A stretch of DNA of 64,000 nt from Cantharellus purpuraceus. Lineage: Eukaryota > Basidiomycota > Agaricomycetes > Cantharellales > Hydnaceae. The translations under genes were made by a program, and so were the position numbers. Positions 62,401 to 64,000 of the stretch are shown piece after piece; position 1 is the stretch's first letter, and the number at the start of each line of letters is the position of its first letter. The notes under the pieces were generated by a model. It saw only the letters and a program-made list of their open reading frames with translations. It did no database searches and was not told the DNA's origin. Location: the NCBI GenBank assembly GCA_025174535.1, contig JALBUN010000011.1, positions 558,001-622,000 on the forward strand, given 5' to 3'.

Positions 62401-63486
62401 AACATGATGGCGAAACACATGCCAGTGTCACCCGAATCCCAACCCTCATCCAGCTCAACGATGGAGACCGGACAAATAGGAAGACGACCGCAGAGGTTAT
62501 GTCGGATATCCTCATCGACTGAGGAGGATGCTGGGAAAGCATCAAGCATAGATGATGGTGCGGGATAAGGACTGATGAACCACGTGATCGAGATGACAGA
62601 CTTCATCATGACCGTACTCATTCTTCGATGCTCGGCTTTTAAGCTCCGTGGACAGCGGGGCCTATTTTCACAGAGGCTGCCAGAAAATAGCGGTGGATTA
62701 CTGTAAGCTATGCATAATATGCTTCAGATGCGAGCCACTTTTTTCTTTTCACCAGTCACATGCACATTGGTCTTTGAAATCATAATTTCATATCGTTATC
62801 TCCTGAAATCCTATCCTCAGTTAGATAACTAACTTCGAGCTTCAAGATGTTGAACCTTTTGTCCTTCAACACAAAAGCTATAATGCGTTAAGGCAACTTG
62901 GGGGTGAAAGAACCTGATTATCCTCTAAATATTTCCTCAGAATATGGTGTAACACTTTCTATCACGTACTATCACCGAAAAAGACCTATCACCTCGGATC
63001 TTATGAATCGCTGCGAATTTGGGGCAATCGGCTAAGCTCGCATTGTCTCGTGTCCAAACTCGATGTTTGAAGTGAAAGAATGCATTCGCGGGGCAGTGGG
63101 TGACGACACGGAATCATGGATTCTGTACGTCGAGACCACATCTGTGGTATCATATCTTGACCGTGCACCATAAATTCTAGCCCATAGTCATTGCAACAAG
63201 TTGCCAACATATCATATGATCTACCCCTTAATTCCTATCCTGGCAGACCATAGCAGATTATCGGAAACAACATCTATTCACAGCAACAAGGCCGTAGTAC
63301 GCCACTGAATTTCCATAGGCTGCACGTGCTGCAGTCGTGGACCAGGAACGTACCCTGAAAGTACCCGCGCATACCGGTTTGTGCTTGTTCATCGATTATT
63401 CAATCGCGACTGTTTATTATAGAATATTCGGGTGTCGTTTGTCACATCCTGATCAACTGACCTGTAAATGTGAAGCCGGCCATTGC

Positions 63487-63990
63487 TCAAGGAATGAGCT
63501 CGAGCTCCATCTGACTATTGGAGTCGTCCAGACAACAGACTAGACTCCACTCCCGTATCTCATTTATTGTCATATTCCGTACCCATTTCGTAGTCCAATC
63601 TACATATGCATAAATACCATCTCGCGAGAAAACGACGGACCACACGATACCCGGAAGGCTCTCTAGCTTGCTTTCACTCTGGCCTATCGTTGGGTTCGAA
63701 TCCAGATCTGAAAAATTCCTCGACCCAAATACAACACGATTGCCATCGTGCGGGAAGACAACACACCATTTCACTCTGGGATTCTGTCATCTTATGAGGT
63801 GGTCTTCGGTATTGCTTCTCGCCTGATAGCTTTCGGAGGACCAGTTGATAGCGGTGGATTTTGCCAGCGTGAGACTGCGAGGAAATGGTGTTTGAATATG
63901 TCTATATTCGTAGTCTTGATATGCGACGTAAACAGAAGTAAATCGCAGTGTTGCGGGTTATACACACTCCCTTTGTCAGCGTGCGACATG
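63487..63990 (-). pseudogene. WD40-repeat gene relic
   Basis: On the minus strand KWCVVFPHDGNRVVFGS and IVWSVVFSRDGIYAYV have the VAFSPDGxRVVSGS pattern of WD40 repeats found in fungal NLR-type and related proteins. A stop precedes the first repeat (about 63795). Further coding-like residues upstream (AINWSSESYQARS) lie in another frame. No complete propeller is present, so this looks like a decayed fragment; an intact gene beyond the window's right edge cannot be excluded. Confidence 0.45.
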
Positions 63991-64000
63991 TCTGCTCGCG

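Noticed and set aside
63688..63705. tRNA-like T-loop GGGTTCGAATCC
   Set aside because: No acceptor stem, D arm or anticodon arm can be built around it; it falls in the WD40 relic.

Overview
The window is nuclear DNA of a filamentous basidiomycete, most likely an agaricomycete. Genes are split by many short introns (about 37-130 nt, most 45-65). Several proteins are basidiomycete-typical, including a Clp1-like factor and Gypsy elements of a kind common in mushroom genomes. No rRNA or CRISPR is present. All gene models were assembled by hand from reading frames, splice sites and protein-family motifs, and exon phases were checked.

Layout. 1-4.6 kb: 5' part of an unknown gene and a 126-bp minisatellite in otherwise gene-poor DNA. 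4.6-26.9 kb is a dense housekeeping block: a SAP-domain protein with a NuSAP-like motif, a secreted class 3 lipase, a Clp1-like protein, GWT1 (GPI inositol acylation) divergent from a BTB protein, the ER stress sensor IRE1, then two neighbouring purine genes, ADE8 (de novo synthesis) and PNP1 (salvage). A dead Copia fragment and a 946-residue disordered coiled-coil protein follow. 27.0-36.5 kb is a retrotransposon island: a Copia gag relic and a Gypsy-type gag relic between two long direct repeats. Its stop codons and repeat differences look like CpG decay.

36.6-39.4 kb holds an acyl-CoA ligase with a peroxisomal SKL terminus, 12 introns and an 8-nt micro-exon; its promoter lies in a tandem duplication. 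40-44.3 kb is decayed DNA: a frameshifted gene, a dead SRPK-like kinase, and two tandem intron-containing tRNA-Met genes. 44.5-54.1 kb is a second housekeeping block: RPS30 with a C/D snoRNA in its last intron, FOL1 (HPPK-DHPS fusion without an aldolase domain), a Ca2+/calmodulin-dependent kinase, and an Ldb17/SPIN90-like actin regulator. 54.1-64 kb is gene-poor, with an unknown acidic protein gene, an uncertain ORF and a WD40 relic.

Most notable: the snoRNA inside RPS30, whose two guides match two conserved 25S rRNA segments and fit yeast snR60; three introns that appear to use GC-AG splice sites; the NuSAP-like protein; the duplicated tRNA-Met genes; and the CpG mutation footprint in the transposon island.
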